NCBI GenBank assembly: GCA_017308235.1
Contig: JAFKFL010000019.1
Coordinates: 108,889-172,888 of the forward strand
Direction of reading: 5' to 3'
From: Alphaproteobacteria bacterium
GTDB taxonomy: Bacteria; Pseudomonadota; Alphaproteobacteria; Reyranellales; Reyranellaceae
Length of the DNA stretch: 64,000 bases
A program made the translations under genes and the position numbers. The notes beneath the pieces were generated by a model. The model was not told where the DNA came from. It did not search any database and saw only the letters and a program-made list of their open reading frames with translations. Positions 46,257 through 54,147 of this stretch are shown piece by piece; within the stretch, counting starts at the first letter, position 1, and the number at the start of each line of letters is the position of its first letter.

Positions 46257-46844
46257 TTGGCCAGCAAAGGCAGCAAGACAGTCGGTCCGACCTTTCCGCC
46301 ACAAGCGAGCCTCGAGCATTGGCTCGATCCCGGCGAGGATGGACGCAACCTCGAAGTCGAAGACTTCCTCAGCATGCGCTTTGCCAATCTGAGCGCGCTG
46401 TTCCATCGCAAGGTGACGCGCAAATACCTCCTGACGCACGGTATCGGCCTGCCGGAGTGGCGGACGATGACCATTCTCGTCCATCACGCACCGGTCACGA
46501 CGCGCGCTTTGCGCGGCATCTCTGAAATGGACAAGGGCCAGATGAGTCGGGCGCTCGCGGTTCTGTCGGAGCGCGGCCTGATCAGCCGGGAATCGGACGA
46601 AACCCACATGCTGCGCGAGAAGATCGATATCACCGCGGCCGGGCACGCCCTCTACCGAAGGATCATGCCGGACGCACGGCGCAGCCAGGCGACGATGCTG
46701 CTGAGCCTCACGGCGGCCGAAAGAAAGGCCCTTCACTCGGCCCTGAGCAAGCTTAAGGCAGTGGTCGAAGACGTCGAAGAAAGCGAGTGGCCTGACGAAC
46801 GGAGCGAATCAACGGGCCGTCGGAAAACAGCCCGAGCGGCGTGA
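46257..46844 (+). CDS. MarR family transcriptional regulator
   Basis: A 195-residue winged-helix regulator. The region VEDFLSMRFANLSALFHRKV, TRKYLLTHGIGLPEWRTMTI, VTTRALRGISEMDKGQMSRA (recognition helix), LAVLSERGLISRESDETHMLREKIDITAAG is split here into family blocks and is the normal MarR order, with a helical dimer part at the end. The start is taken as TTG at 46257 because GGAGG lies exactly six bases before it. An ATG at 46221 has no such site. MarR proteins near aromatic degradation genes usually repress them until the substrate or its CoA ester binds. The catabolic operon follows at once. Confidence 0.85.
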   Translation: MASKGSKTVGPTFPPQASLEHWLDPGEDGRNLEVEDFLSMRFANLSALFHRKVTRKYLLTHGIGLPEWRTMTILVHHAPVTTRALRGISEMDKGQMSRALAVLSERGLISRESDETHMLREKIDITAAGHALYRRIMPDARRSQATMLLSLTAAERKALHSALSKLKAVVEDVEESEWPDERSESTGRRKTARAA

Positions 46845-46860
46845 TCACAGGGGATCGGAA

Positions 46861-47877
46861 ATGCGACTTCTCGTTTGCTTGATAGTTCTGCTGTCGGCGG
46901 CCTGGTATGGCGAAGCGCAGGCGGCGGATCCGGTGAAGCTCAAGGTCGGTGCCTACACGTCGGTTTCCGATGCCGGGCTCTATATCGCGCAGGACAAGAA
47001 GTTCTTCGCGGAGCAGGGGCTCGAGGTCGAGTTCTCACAGGTCACGTCGGGCGCGGTCATGCTGACGCAGCTTGCGACCGGCAGCATGGATGCATCGGGC
47101 GGCGCGCCCGGCGCCGCGCTCTACAATGCGGCGCGGCAGGGCATCGACGTCAAGATCGTCGCTGACAAGGGCAGCACCTTGCCGGGCCACGGTTACTTCG
47201 CCTTCGTCGTCCGCAAGGACCTGGCCGACAAGATCAAGACGCCGGCCGACCTGCGCGGCCATCTGCTGGCGGTGACGGGCTACAAGGCCGGCGCCAGCAG
47301 CGAAGTGACGATCGACCGGTTGCTGTCTTCCGGCGGCGTGAAGTGGTCGGAGCTCAGGGTGGTCAACATGACGTTCCCCGACATTCTTGCCGGACTTGGC
47401 ACCGGCAAGGTCGATGTCGGCGTGCTGATAGAGCCGCTCGCCACCGAGGCCGAGGAGCAGGGCATCGGCGTGATCTGGAAACGCGCCGACACGCTCTATC
47501 CCAATCAGCAATATGGCGCGCTGATGTACGGTGCCAGCCTCATCAAGCAGCCCGACGTCGCCCGCCGCTTCATGGTCGCCTACCTGAAGGGCGTCCGCTT
47601 CTACAACGATGCCCTTTCCGGTAAGGCCTCGCGTGACGAACTGGTCGACATCCTGGCGCGCAACACCTCGGTCAAGAAGCGCGAGCTCTATCAGAAGATG
47701 GCTTTCCCTGGCCTCGATCCGAACGGGACGCTCAACATCGCCGGCATGACGTCCGACGTCGCGTGGTGGGTCTCCGCCGGCAGCATGAAGCAGACGGTGC
47801 CGGTCTCGAGTGTCGTAGACACGTCCTACACCGAGGCCGCGGTCAAGCAACTCGGTCCCTACAAAAAATCACCATGA
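46861..47877 (+). CDS. ABC transporter substrate-binding protein, NMT1/SsuA type
   Basis: The periplasmic receptor for the importer encoded divergently, 338 residues. The signal peptide is about 1-21 (LLVCLIVLLSAAWYGEAQAA). The body shows KLKVGAYTSVSDAGLYIAQD and KKFFAEQGLEVEFSQVTSGA, QLATGSMDASGGAPGAALYN, and LAVTGYKAGASSEVTIDRLL, the pattern of NMT1/THI5-like and sulfonate receptors. The ligand is not predictable from this. It lies 16 bp after the MarR gene and 10 bp before a RidA gene, so it belongs to the catabolic operon. Confidence 0.9.
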   Translation: MRLLVCLIVLLSAAWYGEAQAADPVKLKVGAYTSVSDAGLYIAQDKKFFAEQGLEVEFSQVTSGAVMLTQLATGSMDASGGAPGAALYNAARQGIDVKIVADKGSTLPGHGYFAFVVRKDLADKIKTPADLRGHLLAVTGYKAGASSEVTIDRLLSSGGVKWSELRVVNMTFPDILAGLGTGKVDVGVLIEPLATEAEEQGIGVIWKRADTLYPNQQYGALMYGASLIKQPDVARRFMVAYLKGVRFYNDALSGKASRDELVDILARNTSVKKRELYQKMAFPGLDPNGTLNIAGMTSDVAWWVSAGSMKQTVPVSSVVDTSYTEAAVKQLGPYKKSP

Positions 47878-47887
47878 GGAGAGACGA

Positions 47888-48289
47888 GTGTCCGCAACGG
47901 TAAACCGAGCCATCACCTCGCCCCTTCTGCGCACGCCGCCGGGGCCCTGGAGCAACGCGATCGAAGTGCTGCCGGGCGCGCGCTACCTCTACACCTGCGG
48001 CCTCGTCGGTGTCCATCAGGATGGCACGATCGAGGACGGCGTTGCAGCGCAAGCGGTGCGCATCTTCGAGAACATCAACATCCTGCTGCGCCAGGCGAAC
48101 ATGGACATGAGCCATGTCATCAAGATCATCACCTACATGGTCGATCTGTCCGAGCAACCCGCCTATGCCAAGGCGCGCAACCCCTATCTCGGCGAGGCAC
48201 GGCCGGCGATGACCTTGCTCGGCGTCTCGCAACTGGCCCAGCCGGCATTGCGTCTGGAGGTCGAAATGATCGCGGCCAAACATGATTGA
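47888..48289 (+). CDS. RidA family protein (first of two in the operon)
   Basis: A 133-residue trimeric RidA/YjgF-type protein. Members hydrolyse reactive imines/enamines, and one branch deaminates 2-aminomuconate. It shows the family pattern LLRTPPGPWSNAIEVLPGAR, YTCGLVGVHQDGTIEDGVAA, QAVRIFENINILLRQANMDM, KIITYMVDLSEQPAYAKARN. The end RPAMTLLGVSQLAQPALRLEVEM lacks the usual Arg of R-x-x-V (here MTLLGV), so classical imine deaminase activity is uncertain. The start is GTG at 47888 with GAGGAGA ahead. The second RidA gene at 51176 is only distantly similar. Confidence 0.88.
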   Translation: MSATVNRAITSPLLRTPPGPWSNAIEVLPGARYLYTCGLVGVHQDGTIEDGVAAQAVRIFENINILLRQANMDMSHVIKIITYMVDLSEQPAYAKARNPYLGEARPAMTLLGVSQLAQPALRLEVEMIAAKHD

Positions 48290-48338
48290 AGCAGCGCCCG
48301 CCGGCTCAGGATTCCGCGCCTTCAGTCGCCGGTAAAGC

Positions 48339-49676
48339 ATGTCTGCGCGCGGCGAGATCCCCAACAGCGACTTTCGTACCCAGCCGATCTGGTGGGACGA
48401 GACGCCGCCCTCTCGCGAACCGCCACAGGAGCTGGCGGCGCGGAGCGATGTCGTGGTGGTGGGTGGCGGATTTGCCGGTCTCTCGACTGCGCTCGAGCTG
48501 GCGCGCCATGGCCTTGCCGTCACGCTGCTGGAGGCCGAAGCGTTCGGCTTCAATGCCAGCGGACGCAACAGCGGCGGTGTGAGCTTCGGCATCGATCTGA
48601 CGAAAGTCGCTCGCTGGCATCGCCGGGCTGGCCGGGCAGCGCCCGGTATCGCGGACCTCGCGCGCGGCGCCGCTGATTCGGTCTCCTACATGGAGACCTT
48701 CATCGCCAAGAACACCATCGACTGCGACTATCATCGCCGTGGGCGTCTTTCCTGCGCGCCGACCCCGCGCCATTACGACGAGCTGGCGGCGCGGACCGAC
48801 CGGCTCAACAAGCTCTTCGATGCCGGCGCCTACATGGTATCGCGCGCCGACCAGCATACCGAGATCGGATCGGAGAGCTTTTATGGCGCCATGGTCGTGC
48901 CGCGCTCCGGCCAGCTCGACCCGGCCCGGTTGCTGCGTGGTCTGCTCGCGTTGTGCCGGCAAGCGGGTGTGCGCCTCCATGACGGCATGGCCGTGAGCCG
49001 CGTCGAGCGCAAGCCGGGCGGCTTCGACGTCATCCTGGCGGACGGGAAGAAGATCACGGCGGACACCGTGGTGGTCGCCATCAATGCCCATGCCGCCAAC
49101 CTGCCGTCGGCCGGACTGGCGCAGCGGATCGTGCCGGTCGCCAGCCACATCATCGTGACCGAGCCTTTGCCGCCGGCCACAGCCGACGCCTTGCTCCCAA
49201 AGCGTCGTACTGGCGCCGACGGTCGCCGACTGCTGGCCTATTTCCGCCGCACACCGGACGGAATGCGCTTCCTCTACGGCGGCCGCGCTGCGCCGTTCGA
49301 GGTATCGCCCCAGGAGTCGGCGGCGGTGCTCTACCGGCGGATGGTCAAGGCCTTTCCCCAGCTCGACGGCACTCGCATCGGCCACGCCTGGGGCTGCAAG
49401 GTCGCCTTCAGCTTCGACGGCATTCCCCATGTCGGCGGAGAGAACGGGCTGTACTACATCGCAGGCTGCAACGGCAACGGCGTGGCGATGATGAACTACC
49501 TTGGCTACAAGGTCGGGCGAAAGATCATCGAAGCCTCGAAGTCGATCTGCGTCTTCGACCAGCCAGTCTTTCCCAGTCCGCCGTTCTATGATGGCCGGCC
49601 GTGGTTCTTGCCTGTCGTCGCGGCAGCGTACGGTGCACTCGACCGGTTCGATTCGATGCGGGCCGGCCGGCGCTGA
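48339..49676 (+). CDS. FAD-dependent amine/amino-acid oxidoreductase (DAO family)
   Basis: A 445-residue flavoprotein of the glycine-oxidase/D-amino-acid-oxidase/gamma-glutamylputrescine oxidase type, which oxidises secondary or primary amines. The Rossmann motif VVVVGGGFAGLSTALELARH lies at about 38-57 and is followed by the acidic residue E65 for ribose binding. FNASGRNSGGVSFG is the flavin-contact segment of the PuuB-like group. The C-terminal part GCNGNGVAMMNYLGYKVGRK closes the FAD site. No signal peptide is seen. It sits in the operon with two RidA genes, fitting a step that releases an imine. Confidence 0.9.
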   Translation: MSARGEIPNSDFRTQPIWWDETPPSREPPQELAARSDVVVVGGGFAGLSTALELARHGLAVTLLEAEAFGFNASGRNSGGVSFGIDLTKVARWHRRAGRAAPGIADLARGAADSVSYMETFIAKNTIDCDYHRRGRLSCAPTPRHYDELAARTDRLNKLFDAGAYMVSRADQHTEIGSESFYGAMVVPRSGQLDPARLLRGLLALCRQAGVRLHDGMAVSRVERKPGGFDVILADGKKITADTVVVAINAHAANLPSAGLAQRIVPVASHIIVTEPLPPATADALLPKRRTGADGRRLLAYFRRTPDGMRFLYGGRAAPFEVSPQESAAVLYRRMVKAFPQLDGTRIGHAWGCKVAFSFDGIPHVGGENGLYYIAGCNGNGVAMMNYLGYKVGRKIIEASKSICVFDQPVFPSPPFYDGRPWFLPVVAAAYGALDRFDSMRAGRR

Positions 49677-49701
49677 GAGCATCGGCGCAAGGAGGATGCA
49701 G

Positions 49702-50607
49702 ATGCAGACCTGGACCATCGGCGCGACGACCGTGACGCGCATCGAGGAACAAGTCGCCCCCAACGATTCGACCGTCGAGTCGTTTCTGTCCGGCGTCGTT
49801 CGCGAGCGCTTCGATCGTCACCTGCCGTGGATGGTGCCGGTGCATTTCGATCCGGCGGCGGACAAGCTGATCACCAGCAACCATTCGTGGTTGATCCGGA
49901 CCAACCATCACACCATCCTGCTCGATACCTGCGCGGGCAACCACAAGGAGCGGCCGTGGCTGCCGCGTTTTCATCAACTGAACGTTCCCTTCCTCGAACG
50001 GCTGCGGGCCGCCGGCGCGGAGCCAGAGGACATCGACATCGTGCTGTGCACGCACCTGCACGCCGACCACATCGGCTGGAACACGCGGCTGGACAACGGC
50101 CGCTGGGTGCCGACTTTCCCCAATGCCCGCTACCTGTTCTCGCGCATCGAACATGACCACTGGGATCCCAGTGTCGGTGATCGGCGCGCGAAGGCACCGG
50201 GCCGCGCCGGCAGCTATGACGATAGCGTCCTGCCGGTGATGGAGGCCGGCCAGGCTGTGCTGCTGGACGGCACCCACGCCATCGACGACCGCATGCTGAT
50301 CGAACCGGCGCCCGGCCATACACCGGGGCATGTCGTGCTGAAGCTTGCCGATGGCGGACACAATGCCTTGTTCTGCGGCGATGTCCTGCATCATCCGGTC
50401 CAGGTCTATGAGCCCGGCTGGAACTCGCGCTTTTGCGAACTGCCTGATGAGGCCCGGGCCTCGAGGCGCAAGGCGCTGGAGCATTGTTGCGAGAAACATG
50501 CGTTGCTTTTCCCCACGCATTTCGCAGCGCCCTACGTCGCTGCCATCAGGCCCGACGGGGAGGGCTTCCGTCCCGAATTCGTGGCCGCGGCAACGGCCGA
50601 TTTCTGA
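49702..50607 (+). CDS. MBL-fold metallo-hydrolase
   Basis: A 301-residue metallo-beta-lactamase-fold hydrolase. The binuclear zinc motif HLHADH (118-123) is followed by His in APGHTPGH, Asp in FCGDVLHHPV and a final His in LFPTHFAAPY. This is the layout of the lactonase-like (AHL lactonase / MBL hydrolase) group. No signal peptide is seen. ATG at 49702 lies six bases after AAGGAGG. An ATG at 49696 abuts that site and is less likely. In this operon it may open a lactone or hydrolyse an amide or ester intermediate (inference). Confidence 0.9.
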   Translation: MQTWTIGATTVTRIEEQVAPNDSTVESFLSGVVRERFDRHLPWMVPVHFDPAADKLITSNHSWLIRTNHHTILLDTCAGNHKERPWLPRFHQLNVPFLERLRAAGAEPEDIDIVLCTHLHADHIGWNTRLDNGRWVPTFPNARYLFSRIEHDHWDPSVGDRRAKAPGRAGSYDDSVLPVMEAGQAVLLDGTHAIDDRMLIEPAPGHTPGHVVLKLADGGHNALFCGDVLHHPVQVYEPGWNSRFCELPDEARASRRKALEHCCEKHALLFPTHFAAPYVAAIRPDGEGFRPEFVAAATADF

Positions 50608-50625
50608 CCGACTGAGGAGGTTCAG

Positions 50626-51135
50626 ATGGAAAAGCTTGATGTGGTGAAACTGCAGGAGATCACCAAAGAGCTCTCGGCCACCGGCAAGCGGGTGAAGGTG
50701 CTGTGGCAGGAGCCGGGCTCGCTGGCCTTCGTCGCGCGCGGCCGCGAGTACCGCAGCGAGTTCCACGTGAACGACAGCGACGAAGTCACCTACATGATCA
50801 AGGGCACCATGAACCTCCATTACCGGACGCCGGAGGGAAAAGAGGAGATCGCCGTGCTGCCCGAAGGCTCGACCAATTTCATGCCGGCGCGGACGCCGCA
50901 TTCGCCGCGCTTCCCGCCTGACGCTTTCGCGCTGATCCTGGAGCGTGGGCGGCGCGCCGGCGAGATCGACCGCTTCCACTGGTATTGCCAGAAGTGCGGC
51001 GGGTTCCTGCATGAGGAGACCTTCGTGGTCGAAGACTACACCAAGGATCCCGTGTCGCTGGCTTACAAGCGCTTCTTCGATAGCGTCGAGGCGCGGACGT
51101 GCAAGGCCTGTGGCACGGTCATGCCGGCGCCCTGA
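50626..51135 (+). CDS. 3-hydroxyanthranilate 3,4-dioxygenase-like cupin
   Basis: A 169-residue extradiol dioxygenase of the 3-hydroxyanthranilate family, which cleaves the ring to 2-amino-3-carboxymuconate semialdehyde. Iron ligands are His47, Glu53 (FHVNDSDEVTYMIKG) and His92 (PHSPRFPPD). Substrate-contact residues Arg43, Arg95 and Glu106 match those known for the Cupriavidus enzyme with a four-residue offset. The bacterial second iron site is complete: Cys121, Cys124, Cys159 and Cys162. The fit is strong, so 3-hydroxyanthranilate or a close analogue is the likely substrate. No decarboxylase or semialdehyde dehydrogenase for the classical next steps is in the window. Confidence 0.9.
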   Translation: MEKLDVVKLQEITKELSATGKRVKVLWQEPGSLAFVARGREYRSEFHVNDSDEVTYMIKGTMNLHYRTPEGKEEIAVLPEGSTNFMPARTPHSPRFPPDAFALILERGRRAGEIDRFHWYCQKCGGFLHEETFVVEDYTKDPVSLAYKRFFDSVEARTCKACGTVMPAP

Positions 51136-51175
51136 CCATCATCGTTCTCTCACCACGCTCACAAGGACCAGCGTC

Positions 51176-51580
51176 ATGCCGAAGCAAATCGTCACCTCAA
51201 AGGATGCGCCGACCACCGGCTTCACCGACTTGCAGAAGCCGCCGCCGATCGCGCAGGCGATCCGCTTCGGCAATATGCTGTTCGTTTCGGGGCAGGGGCC
51301 GCTCGATCCTGCGACGCGGACGGTCGTGGAAGGAGACATCGAGGTCCAGACGCGCCGCACGCTCGACAATCTCCTGAGCGTGCTCGCGGCCGGCGGCGCA
51401 ACGCTCGCCAACGTGGTGAACGTGCGTGTCGTTCTGCGTCACGTCGAGGACTTCCCCCGCTTCAACGAGGTCTTTCGCGGCTATTTCGAGAACGATCGCG
51501 TGACTCGCACGTGCGTCGGCGGCACGCCGCACCGCAAGGGCGTGAATGTCGAGATCGATTGCGTCGCTATGTTCGACTGA
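51176..51580 (+). CDS. RidA family protein (second of two; possible 2-aminomuconate deaminase type)
   Basis: A 134-residue RidA-type protein with KQIVTSKDAPTTGFTDLQKP, IRFGNMLFVSGQGPLDPATR, TLDNLLSVLAAGGATLANVV, VRVVLRHVEDFPRFNEVFRG, and an end with TRTCVGGTPHRKGVNVEIDC. The usual catalytic Arg of the R-x-x-V loop appears as Arg followed by TCVGG (position about 114). The 2-aminomuconate deaminases of 2-nitrobenzoate and aminophenol pathways belong to this family. The neighbouring 3-hydroxyanthranilate-type dioxygenase makes that role attractive but unproven. AAGGA precedes the ATG. The end overlaps the TetR gene by 14 bases. Confidence 0.87.
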   Translation: MPKQIVTSKDAPTTGFTDLQKPPPIAQAIRFGNMLFVSGQGPLDPATRTVVEGDIEVQTRRTLDNLLSVLAAGGATLANVVNVRVVLRHVEDFPRFNEVFRGYFENDRVTRTCVGGTPHRKGVNVEIDCVAMFD

Positions 51581-52238
51581 CCGGGCGATAGAGCTGCAGC
51601 ACGGCAGCCGTCGCCGCTTGTGCGCGGCGAGCGCATTCGCGCTGCGAAGGCGGATCGATCGCCCGCATCACGACCCGCATCAAGGTGTCGCCGAAGAGCA
51701 ACGCCAGGAATTGGTTGGCGACAGTTTCCGGATCGGCATCGCCCAGGAGACCGGCGCGGACCATCTGGCCCAGGAAAGCAATCAACGCCCGGCGATGAGC
51801 GCCGCGGCCGTTCTCGTCGAGCACATGCGCCAACTCGGCGGGGCGGTCGCTCTCGCTGATGGCGAGCCGGAACATCGTGACGACGATGGGATGGCAAACC
51901 TCGACGAGCACAGTCGTGCCGAAGGCGACGAGCGTCTCGGCAAGTCCCGAGCGATCGGTCGCGGTCGGCAGGTTGAGCGCCTGATGCATGCGGGCGGCGC
52001 GGGAGGCGATCATCGCCACCAGGATGCCGCGCTTGTCGCCGAACAGGGTATAGAGCTCGCGCTTGGAAACCCGGGCCCGCGTCGCGATCTCGAGCGTGCT
52101 GGCACCCGTGTAGCCCTTTTCCGTCAGCACGGCGAAGGCTGCCCCCATGATGCGCTCGCGCGGGCCTGTCGCGGCCTCCCCTGACTGGGGAGCATCCTTC
52201 GCCTTTGTCCTGGCGGCAGTTTTCTTGCGTTCTTTCAT
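51567..52238 (-). CDS. TetR family transcriptional regulator
   Basis: A 223-residue repressor with an unusually long basic N-terminal tail (KERKKTAARTKAKDA). The helix-turn-helix GPRERIMGAAFAVLTEKGYT, GASTLEIATRARVSKRELYT, LFGDKRGILVAMIA is typical TetR. The C-terminal domain (about 95-223) binds an unknown ligand. ATG at 52238 has AGGA close ahead. It diverges from the methyltransferase/Rieske operon, and two 18-bp palindromes lie in the shared 102-bp gap. It probably controls both its own gene and that operon. Confidence 0.92.
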   Translation of the reverse strand: MKERKKTAARTKAKDAPQSGEAATGPRERIMGAAFAVLTEKGYTGASTLEIATRARVSKRELYTLFGDKRGILVAMIASRAARMHQALNLPTATDRSGLAETLVAFGTTVLVEVCHPIVVTMFRLAISESDRPAELAHVLDENGRGAHRRALIAFLGQMVRAGLLGDADPETVANQFLALLFGDTLMRVVMRAIDPPSQRECARRAQAATAAVLQLYRPVSRT

Positions 52239-52271
52239 TTCCTGCCTTTTTACCACACAAAGCGCTTGCAA

Positions 52272-52289
52272 TGGTACCGTTCGGGACCA
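52272..52289. promoter_or_regulatory. Probable TetR operator 1
   Basis: The 18-bp palindrome TGGTACCGTTCGGGACCA (one mismatch between half-sites) shares its left half-site TGGTACCG with a second palindrome whose centre lies 32 bp away. It lies 33 bases upstream of the TetR start. Confidence 0.75.
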
Positions 52290-52303
52290 TAACATCAGGC
52301 ATG

Positions 52304-52321
52304 TGGTACCGATAAGTACCA
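52304..52321. promoter_or_regulatory. Probable TetR operator 2
   Basis: The 18-bp palindrome TGGTACCGATAAGTACCA repeats the half-site TGGTACCG of operator 1, 32 bp (about three helical turns) centre to centre. It ends 19 bases before the methyltransferase ATG, so a bound repressor would block that promoter. Confidence 0.78.
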
Positions 52322-52340
52322 TTCAAACAGAGGAACGACG

Positions 52341-53150
52341 ATGAGCGACGAAGTCGAACGTCACTACGCGGCGCCGTCACGGATCGATTCTCTCCTGGCC
52401 AACCTCGACGCAATGGCTCCAGCGGGAGAACTCAAGATCGCCGATCTGGCGCCCCTCGACCAGTTCCACGCCGGCGGCCTCGAGGCCACACGGCAGTTGG
52501 CGACCCTGGCGGGCCTCTCCGCCGGTCAGCAGGTGCTCGATGTCGGTTCGGGAGTGGGTGGACCGGCACGTTTTCTCGCCGAGACCTATGGCTGCTCCGT
52601 TACCGGCATCGACCTTGCTGCCGACTATTGCCGGCTGGCCGAGGTGCTGACGGCGCGCGTCGGCCTCGAGGGCAAGGCGACCTTCCGGCCTGCCAACGCG
52701 CTCGATCTGCCTTTCGCCGACGGCACCTTCGATGCCGTCTGGACGCAGCATGCGGCGATGAACATCGCCGACCGTCCCGGGCTCTACCGCGAAATGCATC
52801 GCGTGCTGCGGCCAGGCGGTGTTGTGGCCCTCTACGACGCCGTTGCCGGCAATGGTGCACCCCTCTTTCCCGTGCCCTGGGCGCGCGATTCTTCGACGAG
52901 CTTTCTCCTGGCGCCCGATGACCTGCGCGATGTTCTGCAACAGGCCGGTTTCACCGTCATCGCCTGGCGCGACGTCTCGGAGGATGCCAAGCGCTGGTTC
53001 GCCAACCGGCCACGCAGTGCGCTGCCGGGACTCGGGCTTCATCTGCTGATGGGGTCAGACTTCCCGTCCATGGCCGCCAACTTCGGCCGCAGTGTCATGG
53101 AGGGCCGTGTCGGCCTGCTCATGGCCGTCGCCCGCAAGGATCATGCCTGA
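52341..53150 (+). CDS. Class I SAM-dependent methyltransferase
   Basis: A 269-residue methyltransferase of the ubiquinone/sterol-like (UbiE / sarcosine-dimethylglycine) type. Motif I is VLDVGSGVGGPARFLAETYG, then VTGIDLAADYCRLAEVLTAR, motif II ADGTFDAVWTQHAAMNIADR and motif III MHRVLRPGGVVALYDAVAG. The substrate is unknown. A small-molecule N- or O-methylation is likely from the family. GAGGAACG precedes the ATG. It is the first gene after the TetR operators and is followed 26 bp later by the Rieske protein gene, so methylation and oxygenation are probably steps of one process. Confidence 0.92.
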   Translation: MSDEVERHYAAPSRIDSLLANLDAMAPAGELKIADLAPLDQFHAGGLEATRQLATLAGLSAGQQVLDVGSGVGGPARFLAETYGCSVTGIDLAADYCRLAEVLTARVGLEGKATFRPANALDLPFADGTFDAVWTQHAAMNIADRPGLYREMHRVLRPGGVVALYDAVAGNGAPLFPVPWARDSSTSFLLAPDDLRDVLQQAGFTVIAWRDVSEDAKRWFANRPRSALPGLGLHLLMGSDFPSMAANFGRSVMEGRVGLLMAVARKDHA

Positions 53151-53176
53151 CCTGGTCTCCTGAAAGGAGTGCTGAC

Positions 53177-54115
53177 ATGGACACGCTCAGCGTTACCCCG
53201 ACTCGGATCGATAGCGACGATACCTACTACCAGTGCTGGTTCCCGGTGTGCCTCGCGAGCGAAGTCGGCGCCGACACGCTGGCCGGGGTCGATATGCTCG
53301 GCACGCGCGTCATCGTCTATCGCGATGCATCAGGCAAGGCCGTGGTGCAGAGCGCCTGGTGCCCGCATCTTGGAGCCGACCTCTCCAAGGGCACCCGGGT
53401 CGAGGGGCAGGTACGTTGCCCCTATCACCACTGGCGTTTCGACAGCGCGGGGGCCTGCAGTCACATCCCGACCGGCGATCGGATTCCTGCTGCGGCGCGC
53501 ATCTTCACCTACCCGTCAGCCGAGGCCTGGGGCCTGATCTGGCTGTTCAACGGCACGACAGCGGCCTTCGACGTGCCGCGGATTCCGGGGGCGGTGGAAG
53601 CCGAGCTTGCCTGTGAGGCGCATCTGCGCGGCATCCGGACCTCTCCCGGCGAGGTTGCGCTCAGCAACGGCGCCGACTTCCAGCACCTGCGCACGCTCCA
53701 CGGCCTGCAAACCACGTCGCCCGAGGAGATCGCCGTGCGCGACCACGAGATCGAGTTCCGGGTCCAGGGCGTGGGCTACACGCAACACGGCGTGATCAGT
53801 GGCGTGAGCACTTTCGCCCAGCACCTGACCCCGGGTGGCTCGGAGCTTTTCATGCTGTTCTGCGGCGCGCCGATCGATCGGGGTCACAGGCGCATGTTCT
53901 TCACCGTCGGCGTGCCGCGCACGGGCGACGCGCCGGCCGACCGGCTGGCCCTCGACAACCTGCGCGGCTTCGTCGAACGCCTGATTTCGGAGGACGAGCC
54001 GGTGCTGGAAAGCATGCGCTTCCGGCGCGGCACCCTGGTCGCAAGCGACCGGCATCTCGCCAGCTACTTCCGCTACGTCAGCGACTTCCCGCGCGCTGTG
54101 CCGCCGGGCGTGTGA
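53177..54115 (+). CDS. Rieske [2Fe-2S] oxygenase, alpha-subunit-like
   Basis: A 312-residue non-haem iron oxygenase. The Rieske cluster ligands are Cys62-x-His64 (CPHLGADL) and Cys81-x2-His84 (CPYHHW). The mononuclear iron site is Asn164, Asp167, His170 and His175 (SNGADFQHLRTLHG), with a carboxylate expected further on. It is shorter than ring-hydroxylating dioxygenase alpha subunits (about 420-450), close to the demethylase/monooxygenase group. No ferredoxin or reductase gene is adjacent, so electrons must come from elsewhere. AAGGAG precedes the ATG. The chemistry could be demethylation, ring hydroxylation or desaturation. Confidence 0.92.
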   Translation: MDTLSVTPTRIDSDDTYYQCWFPVCLASEVGADTLAGVDMLGTRVIVYRDASGKAVVQSAWCPHLGADLSKGTRVEGQVRCPYHHWRFDSAGACSHIPTGDRIPAAARIFTYPSAEAWGLIWLFNGTTAAFDVPRIPGAVEAELACEAHLRGIRTSPGEVALSNGADFQHLRTLHGLQTTSPEEIAVRDHEIEFRVQGVGYTQHGVISGVSTFAQHLTPGGSELFMLFCGAPIDRGHRRMFFTVGVPRTGDAPADRLALDNLRGFVERLISEDEPVLESMRFRRGTLVASDRHLASYFRYVSDFPRAVPPGV

Positions 54116-54147
54116 GATAGCAGCTTTCCAGAAGGGACGAGCAGTCC

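Noticed and set aside
48306..49763. 485-residue antisense frame across the FAD oxidoreductase gene
   Set aside because: No domain, and it crosses the start of the MBL hydrolase gene on the other strand.
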